Positions 8,494 to 16,185 of a stretch of 39,517 bases of DNA are shown one piece after another. The notes beneath the pieces are model-generated. The model did no database searches. It was given only the letters and a program-made list of their open reading frames with translations, and was not told the origin of the DNA. The position numbers and the translations under genes were made by a program. This DNA is from Pseudomonadota bacterium (lineage in GTDB: Bacteria; Myxococcota_A; UBA796; SXON01), in the NCBI GenBank assembly GCA_030684355.1, contig JAUXTN010000152.1, positions 1 to 39,517 of the forward strand, read 5' to 3'. The first letter of the stretch is position 1. Every line of letters begins with the position of its first letter.

Positions 8494-9738
8494 ATGACCC
8501 TCTTGCTCTCGCTGCTCCTCGCCTGCGCCGACGACCCCGCGAAGGGACGCGCCCCGAGCGAGGACTTCCAGTCCTCCGAGTCGGTGCGGGTCCTCACGCC
8601 GACGAACGGGGAGACCGTCACGTCACCCTTCGTGCTCACGTTCGAGGCCGGGGAGGACGTGCGCTCGGTCTACCTCCGCAGCGGCTCCAACATGGTCGTC
8701 ACATCGACGACGGTCACGGACGGCGCGGGCGAGCTGATCGTGACGCTCGCCCCCGGCCGCCACTCGCTCGAGCTCTACGCCGAGGGCGCCCGGGGCGGGA
8801 TCCTGTCGTTCCACGACCTCGTCGTGCGCGTCGCGGCCCCGGAGGAGAGCTGGGTGACGATCACCAGCCCGACCGATGGCACGACCCGCGCCACGCCCGT
8901 GGGCTTCACCTTCGAGGCCTCCGACAACGTCGAGACCATCGAGCTGACGGTCGACGGCGTGCTCGTCGGCACCACCGAGCCCGACCGCCTCTACTCCGTG
9001 CCGCTCGCGGCCACTGGCGACGAGCAGCATGCCGTGGCCCGCGGGTACGACCTCGCCGGCGCCTTCGTGGGCGAGGACGAGATCGACTTCACCCCGATCG
9101 ACGGCACGTCGCCCGACGCCTCGAGCATGAACGACCGCGTCACGGCGCGGCTCGCGACCTACCCGACCGACGGCAGCTACGGGTACTACTGGCCCGCCGA
9201 CGGCGACTGGTACGGCACCACCCAGGACATCGAGTACCTCGGCGAGGTCGTGGCCGAGGGGGACCCCGAGCACCGCTCCTACTGCGTCGGGCTCACGTTC
9301 GAGGTCATGATGCTAAGCTTCCTCGAGGTCGACGCCGAGACCGGCGGGGACGGGTGGCTCAACGGGGTCAGCGTCGCGGACCTCGACGATCTGCGCGTGG
9401 ACTGGTTCGTGCGGGACCTCTGGGGGGACGGCCCCGGGGTCGCGCTCGACAACTACGGCCTCGGCGAGCGGGTCACCGACCTCGAGATGGTCGAGCCCGG
9501 TGACTTCATCCAGTTCTGGCGCCACTCCGGCAGCGGCCACAACGCGATCTTCGTGGGCTGGGAGCGGGACCCCGAGGACGACGCCATCATCGGCGTCCGC
9601 TACTGGTCGACGCAGGGCTCGACCGACGGGGTCGACTACAACGAGGAGTTCTTCGGGTCGAGCGGCTCCCGCATCGATCCCGGCTACTTCTACGCGTCGC
9701 GGATGTGGATGCCGGAGGACTGGGCGCCCTGGCGGTGA
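8494..9738 (+). CDS. Lipoprotein with two Ig-like domains and an NlpC/P60- or CHAP-like domain
   Basis: The 414-residue product starts MTLLLSLLLAC, a short lipobox signal with Cys11. Two Ig-like beta-sandwich domains follow at about 30-113 and 119-200, each opening with a TPTNGETV or SPTDGTT turn typical of bacterial Ig-like modules. The C-terminal domain (~210-414) contains SYCVGLTFE (candidate catalytic Cys264) and, after a GDFIQFWR strand, GSGHNAIFVGW (candidate His349). This Cys...GDxxxF...GHxxIxVG order matches NlpC/P60 and CHAP cysteine peptidases, which usually cut cell-wall peptides. The assignment is by motif order only. An outer-membrane or periplasmic location is expected. Confidence 0.8.
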   Translation: MTLLLSLLLACADDPAKGRAPSEDFQSSESVRVLTPTNGETVTSPFVLTFEAGEDVRSVYLRSGSNMVVTSTTVTDGAGELIVTLAPGRHSLELYAEGARGGILSFHDLVVRVAAPEESWVTITSPTDGTTRATPVGFTFEASDNVETIELTVDGVLVGTTEPDRLYSVPLAATGDEQHAVARGYDLAGAFVGEDEIDFTPIDGTSPDASSMNDRVTARLATYPTDGSYGYYWPADGDWYGTTQDIEYLGEVVAEGDPEHRSYCVGLTFEVMMLSFLEVDAETGGDGWLNGVSVADLDDLRVDWFVRDLWGDGPGVALDNYGLGERVTDLEMVEPGDFIQFWRHSGSGHNAIFVGWERDPEDDAIIGVRYWSTQGSTDGVDYNEEFFGSSGSRIDPGYFYASRMWMPEDWAPWR

Positions 9739-9752
9739 GGGCGTGGGTGGGG

Positions 9753-9798
9753 CGATGTATCGGTGATGTATCGGTCGATGTATCGGTCGATGTATCGC
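9753..9798. repeat. 12-bp tandem repeat array
   Basis: Four head-to-tail copies of a 12-bp unit (core GATGTATCGGTC; the last copy is degenerate) lie just after the stop codon at 9738 and before the next gene. It is AT-richer than its surroundings. It could be a variable-number repeat or a cluster of protein-binding sites. Confidence 0.8.
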
Positions 9799-9895
9799 GG
9801 GAGCGGCCCCCCACCGGCCGGACCGGGCGCGTGCACGCGGAATAGCGCCGGGCGGCGGGGCGTCCAGAGCGGGCTCCCCCTACGAGGCCCATCCC

Positions 9896-11008
9896 GTGTG
9901 CATCCTGACCCTGCGCCTACCCGCCTGCCTGCCGTCCTTCGCCCTCTTCGCGCTGTCGCTCGCCGCGTGCCAGGCGCCCGCGGGGAAGGAGGACCCGGCT
10001 TCGACCGCCGACCCCGACGGGACCGAGCCGACCCCCGGAGACGTCGCGCCCGGTGACGGCCCCGAAGCGCCTGGCGGCGCCGCGCCCGGCGAGGACACCG
10101 GTGCATCGGACGGGGAGACCGGCGAGACCGGCGGGGAGACCGGCGACCCGGGTGAGGCCCCCGTCGGCGTCGGTTCCTGCGACGCCTGGGACGAGCCCCT
10201 CGCCGTCGCGGAGGTGACCGACGGCGCCCTCACGGAGCTCTCCGACCTCGTCCCCTCGCGCGCCAACCCCGGCGTGCTCTGGGGCCACCAGGACTCGGGC
10301 GGCGAGCCGATCCTCTACGCCATCGACGGCGCCACCGGTGACACGCTCGGCACCCTCACGCTCCTCGGCGTCGACAACAGCGACTGGGAGGATCTCGCGG
10401 TGGCGCCCTGCCCCGGCGCCGCAGGCGACTGCGTGTGGGTGGGCGACGTCGGCGACAACGGCCTCTCCCGCGACGACGTGGCCCTCCACACCGTCCCCGA
10501 GCCCACCTTCGCCGGCACCCTGGACGCCGCCGTGACCCCGACCACGTACCGCTTCGAGTACCCCGACGGGCGCGGCAACGTGGAGGGGCTCGCGGTGGGC
10601 CCCGACGGCCTCCCGATCCTCGTGACGAAGCGGGTCGACGCGACCGCCGACGTGTATCGCTTCCCGACGCTCGATGCGTCCGCGACGGTGACGCTGGCCC
10701 ACGTGGCGCGGATCCCGACGGGCGATCCCGCCAACGAGCACGCCGCCGAGGCCACGAGCGCCGACATCTCCCCGGATGGCACCCGCCTGCTCGTGCGCAC
10801 CTACGACTCCCTGCTGGAGTACCCGCTGACCGACGGCGTCCCGGGCGATCCGGTCTCGCTCCCGGCGCCCGACGAGCCCCAGGGCGAGGCCGCCGCCTAC
10901 GACCCCGTCTCCGGCGGCGTCTGGCTCACCTCCGAGGGGACGAACCCGACGGTCTGGTTCGTCGCGTGCCTCGCGCCGGCGCGCCTCGGCCACGAGCTCG
11001 GGCGGTAG
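9896..11008 (+). CDS. Beta-propeller-like lipoprotein
   Basis: A GTG start gives 370 residues with a signal peptide ending in LAAC (Cys25). An acidic Gly/Thr/Glu-rich linker follows, including a run of GET-type repeats (~65-90). The remainder is a series of beta-strand repeats: VLWGHQDSGG, YAIDGATGD, NSDWEDLAV, GNVEGLAV, SADISPDGTR. WEDLA, NVEGL and ADISPDG motifs resemble six-bladed propellers of the phytase or PhoX/esterase-like type. No active site can be assigned. It probably sits on the outer membrane. Confidence 0.75.
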   Translation: MCILTLRLPACLPSFALFALSLAACQAPAGKEDPASTADPDGTEPTPGDVAPGDGPEAPGGAAPGEDTGASDGETGETGGETGDPGEAPVGVGSCDAWDEPLAVAEVTDGALTELSDLVPSRANPGVLWGHQDSGGEPILYAIDGATGDTLGTLTLLGVDNSDWEDLAVAPCPGAAGDCVWVGDVGDNGLSRDDVALHTVPEPTFAGTLDAAVTPTTYRFEYPDGRGNVEGLAVGPDGLPILVTKRVDATADVYRFPTLDASATVTLAHVARIPTGDPANEHAAEATSADISPDGTRLLVRTYDSLLEYPLTDGVPGDPVSLPAPDEPQGEAAAYDPVSGGVWLTSEGTNPTVWFVACLAPARLGHELGR

Positions 11009-11068
11009 CGCCGAAGGGCCCCCCGTCGACGCCGCGCCCTCCGACACATCTCCGGATACGTTCGACGC

Positions 11069-11797
11069 ATGTGCCTCGTGCTCGTGGCCTGGCGCCACCA
11101 CCCCCGCTACCCGCTCGTCGTCGTCGCCAACCGCGACGAGTGGAAGGAGCGCCCGACCGACCCGCTCCACACCTGGGCGGACGGGCTCTGGGCGGGGCGT
11201 GACCGGCTCGCCGGCGGCACGTGGATGGCGGTGCGACCGGACGGCGCGTTCGCGGCCACGACGAACTACCGCGAGCCCCTGGCCGACCGGGGCGCACGGT
11301 CCCGCGGAGAGCTCCCGCTGCGCGTGCTGCGCGCGCCGAGCGTCCGCGCGGGCGTGCACGCCGTCGGGGAGAGCGCCGCGGAGTACGGCGGCTTCCACGT
11401 GCTCGCGGCGGACACCGAGGGGCTCTGGCACGTGAGCAGCCGCGGCGAGGGCCCCACCCGGCTCCCGCCGGGCCTCCACGGCGTCTCCAACGGCCCGCGC
11501 GCCGTGCCGTGGCCCAAGGTGCGGGGCGGGCTGGCCGCGCTCGACGCGGCGCTCACCGCCGACGAGCCCGACGTCGACGCCCTCTTCGCCCTCCTCGCGG
11601 ACCGCGCCGTGCCCCCCGACGCCGAGCTCCCCGACACGGGCGTGGGGCTCGATTGGGAGCGCGGGCTCGGGTCGCGCTTCATCGACCTGGGCGCCTATGG
11701 CACGCGGGCGAGCACGGTGGTGCTCGTGGGGCAGGACGTCCGGGTCCTGGAGCGGTCGTGGGACCCCGGGGGCGGGACCGTCGAGGTTCGGGGGTGA
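11069..11797 (+). CDS. NRDE (TANGO2-like) family protein
   Basis: The 242-residue protein starts MCLVLVAW with the family signature NRDE (ANRDEWKERPT, about 20-30). It also has the expected GGTWMAVRPDG and GVSNGP motifs. Cys2 after Met1 would be N-terminal if Met is removed, as in Ntn-type hydrolases, which this fold resembles. Eukaryotic TANGO2 is linked to haem/lipid homeostasis and Golgi organisation; the bacterial role is unknown. There is no signal peptide, so it should be cytoplasmic. It is convergent with the YcaC-type hydrolase, with a 42-bp gap. Confidence 0.9.
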   Translation: MCLVLVAWRHHPRYPLVVVANRDEWKERPTDPLHTWADGLWAGRDRLAGGTWMAVRPDGAFAATTNYREPLADRGARSRGELPLRVLRAPSVRAGVHAVGESAAEYGGFHVLAADTEGLWHVSSRGEGPTRLPPGLHGVSNGPRAVPWPKVRGGLAALDAALTADEPDVDALFALLADRAVPPDAELPDTGVGLDWERGLGSRFIDLGAYGTRASTVVLVGQDVRVLERSWDPGGGTVEVRG

Positions 11798-11802
11798 GGA
11801 GC

Positions 11803-11826
11803 GGGGGCACGTCGCCGACCGCCCCC
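11803..11826. terminator. Possible bidirectional terminator between convergent genes
   Basis: GGGGGC and GCCCCC arms separated by 12 bases lie in the gap between the NRDE gene and the YcaC-like gene. There is no T tract, so it would be a weak or Rho-assisted terminator. Confidence 0.35.
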
Positions 11827-11839
11827 CTGCCCTCCCGGA

Positions 11840-12487
11840 TCACGCCGGTTCGAGCTTCTTCGCCCCGACCCGCGCCTTGTGGCTGTGGATCAAGTTGCCG
11901 TACTCGGGGAGATGATTGGCCAACAACATGGAGAGCCCCTCCCCCTTGTCGCGCCAGTCGCGCTGGAGCTCGCACGCCACGGCGAACCAATTCACGAGCT
12001 CCACGCCCGCGGCGGCCATGCGCGCCCACGCGGCCTGGCGTGTCATCTCGTTGAAGGTACCGGACGCGTCGGTGACCACGAAGACCTGGAAGCCGGCCTC
12101 GATCGCGGAGAGAGCCGGGAACGCCACGCACACGTCGGTCACGATGCCGGCGAGGAGGAGCTGCTTGCGGCCGGTGGCCCGCACCGCCTTCACGAAGTCG
12201 TCGTTGTCCCAGGCGTTGATCTGGCCGGGACGCGGGATGTAGGGGGCGTTGGGGAACACGGCCCGGAGCTCGGGCATCATCGGGCCGTTGGGCCCCTCCT
12301 CGAAGCTGGTGGTGAGGACCGTGGGCAGGTCGTAGAGCTTGCCGAGGTCCGCCAGGGCGAGGACGTTGTTCCGGAACTCGTCCGGGCTGTAGTCGCGGAC
12401 GAGGTTGAAGAGCCCCGACTGGTGGTCCATGAAGACCAACGCCGCGTCGGTCCTCGACAAGCGCCGATAGGGTTGCCCCACGGTCAT
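11840..12487 (-). CDS. ycaC: YcaC-type isochorismatase-fold hydrolase
   Basis: This 215-residue cysteine hydrolase closely follows the E. coli YcaC pattern, including RPGQINAWDNDDF, GIVTDVCVAFPALSA and FVVTDASGTFNE. Asp21 (FMDHQSG) and Cys120 are the expected catalytic Asp and Cys. Function in the family is poorly defined; amide or imide hydrolysis is usually suggested. The ATG at 12487 is chosen because it matches the normal N-terminus. The frame stays open upstream but would invade the divergent region. It is divergent from the FG-GAP lipoprotein, with ~140 bp between starts. No signal peptide is seen, so it is cytoplasmic. Confidence 0.92.
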   Translation of the reverse strand: MTVGQPYRRLSRTDAALVFMDHQSGLFNLVRDYSPDEFRNNVLALADLGKLYDLPTVLTTSFEEGPNGPMMPELRAVFPNAPYIPRPGQINAWDNDDFVKAVRATGRKQLLLAGIVTDVCVAFPALSAIEAGFQVFVVTDASGTFNEMTRQAAWARMAAAGVELVNWFAVACELQRDWRDKGEGLSMLLANHLPEYGNLIHSHKARVGAKKLEPA

Positions 12488-12626
12488 GTGCTCCCTCCAC
12501 GACCCTGTCTTTGGGTCGGCGCAGGCCGGGGGAGGTCCCGGGATGTCGTTTGCGGGGTGGACGGCCCGCCGGGGTCGGAGCGGCGTCGCCGGCGCCGCGC
12601 GTTGCGGAACCGACGCGCTTCGGGGC

Positions 12627-14342
12627 ATGCTGCGGCAGCCCGGAGCGCCCCTGTTCGTCCTCGTCTTCTCGCTCGCCTGCGTCGAGACCGACCGGGACAC
12701 TGCGCGGCGGACGGCCGGGCCCGCCGAGGAGGACACCGCGGGGGGTGACACCGCGGCCGATGACACGGCACCGGACACGGCACCCGATGACACCGCCACG
12801 AGCTGCGACACCGGGCTCCTCTGGTACGTGGACGCCGACGGCGACGGCCACGGCGACCCGACGCGCGTCACCACCTGCGACGACGTGCTGGGCGCCAGCC
12901 CCCTCGACGACGACTGCGACGACACCCGCGCCGAGGTCTACGCGGGCGCCCCCGAACGCGCGACGAGCGGCCGGGACGACGACTGCGACGGGCTCGGCGG
13001 CGGCGGCGCGTTCGGGGAGGTCGCGTTCTGGGGGGCCGTGGCCAACGGGGAGCACAGCGGGACTCCGTTGGGGTTCGGGACGGACGTGGGCCTGCCCGGC
13101 GATCTCGACGGCGACGGCTTCGCCGACCTCGTGGTGGTCTCCCCCGGCTACGACGACGGCAGCGGCACGCTCGGCGCAGCGGCCGGGGTGTTCCGCGGAC
13201 CGCTCACCGCGTCGGCCGACAAGGTCTACGGCTACGACGCGGACAGCATCCTCTACGCCGGGCAGCACGACGGGCTCGACACCGTGTCGGGCGCCGGGGA
13301 CCTCGACGGGGACGGTGCGACGGACCTGCTCCTCATCGGATCGGGCACCGGGAGCGAGACCTACGTGTACCTCCTGCGCGGGCCGGTGCCGCTCGGCGCC
13401 GTGGACCTCGTCTCCACGGCGCAGGTGTACGTGGTACCCGGCGCGGACTCGCTGATCCGAGGCATCGGCGCGGGCGACCTCGACGGGGACGGCCTCGACG
13501 ACGTGGTGCTCGGCGCCTTTGCCGCAGCGGACGGGGCCGGCGAGGTCTACGTCCTGCGCGGGCCCGTGATCGAGACCACGCCGGAGGGCGCCGGGACCAT
13601 CCTGCGCGGCGACGACGGGGACGGCCTCGGCGTGGTGCTCGAGCCCCTCGGCGATCTTGACGGGGACGGCGTCGTGGACTTCGGCGTCGCGTCGGCGCCC
13701 GCGCGCGAGTCCTTCCTGGTGCTCGACCTCCCCGCGGGCACCGTCCACCCGGCGGACGCGGGGGTCACCGTGACCCAGGACGCCGGCGCCACGCGCCGCC
13801 ACCACGCCATGCTCGTGAACCCGGTGGGCGACCTCAACGGCGACGGCCACCCCGACGCGGGGTTCTCCGAGCAGAGCGGCAGCGCCCTGCTGGTGCTGTT
13901 CGGGCCCTTCGGAGAGGAGCCCTCCATCGACCTCGAGACCGCGTGGGACGCCGCGCTCGTCTCGGACAGCGACTGGGTCACGGAGCCCGACGTGAGCTAC
14001 TCCGCGCCGCTCGGGGACTGGGACGGCGACGGCCACGAGGACCTCGCCGTCGCCAACGCGGACTTCGTGCCGGAGGCGCTGCGCGAGGACGCATGGTGCT
14101 CGGACGGGAGCTGGAACTTCTGCGGCTACGGCGCGGTGTTCCTCGTGGCCGGGCCGGTCGCCGGCGGCGTCTACGAGCTGGAGGTCACCGCGGACCGCAT
14201 CGAGCCCGAGTGGCCGGGCGGCGGCTTCGGCGACGTGCTCGCGGCGGGCAGCGATCTCGACGCCGACGGCGCCCCCGATCTCGTGGTCGGCCAGCCCGAC
14301 GCGGACAGCGCGTACGTGCTCTTCGGCGGCGGGAGGTACTGA
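12627..14342 (+). CDS. Integrin-alpha-like FG-GAP propeller lipoprotein
   Basis: The ATG at 12627 gives 571 residues and a signal peptide ending SLAC (Cys18). Starts further upstream would bury it and overlap the divergent gene. A linker rich in Asp/Thr/Ala (DTA repeats) precedes one MopE-like loop (DADGDGHGD...CDD...DDDCDG). Seven FG-GAP/VCBS calcium-loop motifs then follow, mostly GDLDGDGxxDxxx (with GDLNGDG, GDWDGDG and SDLDADG variants), consistent with a complete seven-bladed propeller. Such proteins are usually surface-exposed calcium-binding adhesion or recognition proteins. It converges with the TPR gene. Confidence 0.88.
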   Translation: MLRQPGAPLFVLVFSLACVETDRDTARRTAGPAEEDTAGGDTAADDTAPDTAPDDTATSCDTGLLWYVDADGDGHGDPTRVTTCDDVLGASPLDDDCDDTRAEVYAGAPERATSGRDDDCDGLGGGGAFGEVAFWGAVANGEHSGTPLGFGTDVGLPGDLDGDGFADLVVVSPGYDDGSGTLGAAAGVFRGPLTASADKVYGYDADSILYAGQHDGLDTVSGAGDLDGDGATDLLLIGSGTGSETYVYLLRGPVPLGAVDLVSTAQVYVVPGADSLIRGIGAGDLDGDGLDDVVLGAFAAADGAGEVYVLRGPVIETTPEGAGTILRGDDGDGLGVVLEPLGDLDGDGVVDFGVASAPARESFLVLDLPAGTVHPADAGVTVTQDAGATRRHHAMLVNPVGDLNGDGHPDAGFSEQSGSALLVLFGPFGEEPSIDLETAWDAALVSDSDWVTEPDVSYSAPLGDWDGDGHEDLAVANADFVPEALREDAWCSDGSWNFCGYGAVFLVAGPVAGGVYELEVTADRIEPEWPGGGFGDVLAAGSDLDADGAPDLVVGQPDADSAYVLFGGGRY

Positions 14343-14382
14343 CCCCGATCGCGATGGCCTACCGGCGCGACTTCACGCTCGG

Positions 14383-14401
14383 GTCGCCCGCTATGGGCGA
14401 C
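14383..14401. terminator. Possible terminator hairpin between convergent genes
   Basis: GTCGCCC and GGGCGAC arms with a five-base loop overlap the stop codon of the TPR gene (14391-14393) and follow the FG-GAP gene. No T tract is visible, so this is tentative. Confidence 0.3.
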
Positions 14402-15497
14402 GACCTGCCGGCGCCCGGCGAAGGCTCCGCGCGAAGGCCTCCACGCCCTGCCGGATGGGGGCGTCGGGGGGCAAGGTGGCTTGCGCCATCACGACGGCGC
14501 GGCGGGAGGTGACGCGCGCCGCGTCCATCCGGTTGGTCTCCGCGTAGAGCGCCGCGAGGTTCGAGAGCGTGGCGGCGATCTCCGGGTGATCGGCGCCGAA
14601 CGCGGCCTGCTTCCGCTCGATGGACGCGCGGTAGGCCCGCTCGGCATCCACGGTCTGCCCCAGCGCGGCGAGGCAGTCCCCGAGGTTGTGCAGGGCGTAG
14701 GCGACCTCCGGGTGGTCGGCGCGGCCCGAAGCGGCGAAGAGCGAGAGCCCGCGGCGGTAGGCGGCCTCGGCGTCTGCGAACCGCGCTTGGCCGGCGAGGG
14801 CGTCGCCCAGGCCGCAGAGGTCGGTGCCGAGCGAGAGGCCGTCGAGCGGGCGGATCTCGCTGATCGCGACGGCGGCGCGTGCGAAGCCCTCCGCGCGCAC
14901 GAAGTCGCCGCGGGCGGACGCGAGGCCGGAGAGGTTGTGGAAGTGGGTGGAGGGCTGCGGCTCGCCGTTGGCGTCACGGAGCGCGGCGGCGCGGAGGTAG
15001 GCGGCCTCGGCCTCGTCGTAGCGCCCGCCGAAGCGGAGGAAGACGCCGAGCTGGTTGTGGAACCGCGAGACCTCGAGGGCGTCGGGGCCGTAGGCGCGCG
15101 CGGCCTCCGTCAGCGCGGCGCGCACGAGGGGCTCGGCCTCGTCGGCGTGGCCGGCGCGCATGAGCTGCTCCCCGAGGTTGGCGAGCGTCTCGGCGCGGAG
15201 CGGGCGCACGACGGCGGCGTCCTCCTCGTCGGTGGCGCACGCGTCGTAGATGGCGAGGGCGGCGCGGAACTGCACGACCGCGGCCTCGGGGTTCCCCTGG
15301 GCCGCCGCGATCGCGCCCAGGGTGTCGAGCGCGTTGGCGTGGTCGGGATGGTCGACGCCGAGCACCGCGGCGAGCGCGTCGCGCGCGGACTCGGCGAGCC
15401 CTTGGGCCTCGTCCAGTCGGCACTCGGCGAGGGCCTCCCCCGCGCGATCGAGGAGGTCGGCGGCTTCAGTCCAGCGGGCCTCGTCGATCTCGTCCAT
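14391..15497 (-). CDS. Tetratricopeptide (TPR) repeat protein
   Basis: The 368-residue all-helical protein is built of about seven TPR units of the TPR_10/TPR_12 (kinesin-light-chain-like) type, for example LDTLGAIAAAQGNPEAAVVQFRAAL, LHNLGDCLAALGQTVDAERAYRAS and LSNLAALYAETNRMDAARV. Such repeats form protein-binding solenoids. No signal peptide, kinase or enzymatic domain is present, so it is probably a cytoplasmic adaptor. It starts 22 bp downstream of the stop of the 17-residue-repeat gene on the same strand, so the two are probably one operon and the TPR protein may bind or handle the repeat protein. Confidence 0.88.
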   Translation of the reverse strand: MDEIDEARWTEAADLLDRAGEALAECRLDEAQGLAESARDALAAVLGVDHPDHANALDTLGAIAAAQGNPEAAVVQFRAALAIYDACATDEEDAAVVRPLRAETLANLGEQLMRAGHADEAEPLVRAALTEAARAYGPDALEVSRFHNQLGVFLRFGGRYDEAEAAYLRAAALRDANGEPQPSTHFHNLSGLASARGDFVRAEGFARAAVAISEIRPLDGLSLGTDLCGLGDALAGQARFADAEAAYRRGLSLFAASGRADHPEVAYALHNLGDCLAALGQTVDAERAYRASIERKQAAFGADHPEIAATLSNLAALYAETNRMDAARVTSRRAVVMAQATLPPDAPIRQGVEAFARSLRRAPAGRRP

Positions 15498-15519
15498 GGG
15501 GGACTCCGGAGGGGCGAGT

Positions 15520-16023
15520 CTAACGGCCGCGGACGATGCGGACGCCGTGGTTGAGGCTGATGCCGCCGGCCTTCACGGCGGTGCGGATGCGGAGGCCGTG
15601 GTTCAACTGGAGGCCGCCGGCCTTCACCGCGGTGCGGACGCGGAGGCCGTGGTTCACCCGGAGGCCACCGGCCTTCACGGCGGTGCGGATGCGGAGGCCG
15701 TGGTTCAACTGGAGGCCGCCGGCCTTCACGGCGGTGCGGATGCGGAGGCCGTGGTTGAGGTTGATGCCGCCGGCCTTCACCGCGGTGCGGATGCGGAGGC
15801 CGTGGTTGAGACTGATGCCGCCGGCCTTCACGGCGGTGCGGACGCGGAGGCCGTGGTTCATTTCCCAGCCACCGGCCTTCACGGCGGAGCGGACGCGCAG
15901 CCCATGGTTGAACTGGAGGCCGCCGGCCTTCACGGCGGTGCGGACGCGGAGGCCGTGGTTCATCCGGAAGCCACCGGCCTTCACGGCGCTGCGGACGCGG
16001 AGGGACGAAGAGGTCGTGGACAT
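15520..16023 (-). CDS. Nine-unit 17-residue repeat protein (LRxRTAVKAGGxxxNHG), unknown function
   Basis: The 167-residue protein is almost entirely repeats. Seven residues (MSTTSSS) are followed by nine KAGG units, each of the form LRVRTAVKAGG, then three variable residues, then NHG, ending NHGVRIVRGR. The variable triplets are FRM, LQF, WEM, ISL, INL, LQL, LRV, LQL and ISL, all hydrophobic-polar-hydrophobic except FRM, LRV and WEM, where a charged residue sits in the middle. There is no Cys, no Tyr, no Asp and one Glu, giving a net charge near +30. The alternating pattern suggests two short beta-strands per unit joined by KAGG and NHG turns, as in a beta-solenoid or amyloid-like fibre. A repeated-core peptide precursor is the alternative. 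The start is supported by AGGAGA seven bases upstream and a sigma-54 promoter. I do not recognise the family with confidence. Confidence 0.8.
   Translation of the reverse strand: MSTTSSSLRVRSAVKAGGFRMNHGLRVRTAVKAGGLQFNHGLRVRSAVKAGGWEMNHGLRVRTAVKAGGISLNHGLRIRTAVKAGGINLNHGLRIRTAVKAGGLQLNHGLRIRTAVKAGGLRVNHGLRVRTAVKAGGLQLNHGLRIRTAVKAGGISLNHGVRIVRGR
15535..16002. repeat. 51-bp in-frame tandem repeat array
   Basis: Eight full 51-bp units (15553-15960) flanked by partial units encode the 17-residue protein repeats. The units are near-identical in DNA apart from the nine-base variable triplet and a few silent changes, suggesting recent amplification or homogenisation. There are no spacers, so it is not CRISPR. 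Confidence 0.9.
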
Positions 16024-16029
16024 GAGGTT

Positions 16030-16035
16030 TCTCCT
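16030..16035 (-). promoter_or_regulatory. Strong ribosome-binding site supporting the start at 16023
   Basis: AGGAGA on the minus strand lies six bases before the ATG at 16023. It favours this start over upstream in-frame ATGs, which would also lie upstream of the predicted transcription start. Confidence 0.7.
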
Positions 16036-16073
16036 GGCGAGGGGCCGGGTGCATTCCGGACGCGGAGGGGCGG

Positions 16074-16089
16074 TGCACGCCGCGTGCCA
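16074..16089 (-). promoter_or_regulatory. Predicted sigma-54 (-24/-12) promoter for the repeat gene
   Basis: On the minus strand the sequence is TGGCACGCGGCGTGCA. It matches the sigma-54 consensus TGGCACG-N4-TTGC with one mismatch and retains the invariant GG-N10-GC. The predicted transcript would start about 40 bases before the ATG at 16023. Confidence 0.7.
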
Positions 16090-16144
16090 GCGCCCGGGTC
16101 CAGGAACATCAGCCCTTTGGCCCGGGGAAGGCCCCGTCGGCGGC

Positions 16145-16185
16145 GCGCGGGGGATGCGCGCGCATTGCGCGCGCATCCCCCGCGC
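16145..16185. promoter_or_regulatory. Perfect 20-bp inverted repeat upstream of the sigma-54 promoter
   Basis: Arms 16145-16164 and 16166-16185 are exact reverse complements around a single central T. Two more copies of the GCGCATCCCC half follow to 16200. The centre lies about 76 bp upstream of the -24 element, a typical place for an enhancer-binding-protein site. It also lies 3' of the regulator gene ending at 16240, so it could instead act as its transcription terminator. Confidence 0.6.

Noticed and set aside
12486..12626. Earlier in-frame start for the FG-GAP lipoprotein
   Set aside because: It would overlap the divergent ycaC start and move the signal peptide 47 residues inside the protein.
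15535..16002. Regular repeats that could look like a CRISPR array
   Set aside because: The 51-bp units are head to tail with no unique spacers, keep one reading frame, and no cas gene is present.
16024..16176. Upstream extension of the 17-residue-repeat protein
   Set aside because: The extension is unlike the repeats, lies partly upstream of the sigma-54 promoter, and the ATG at 16023 has a strong RBS.
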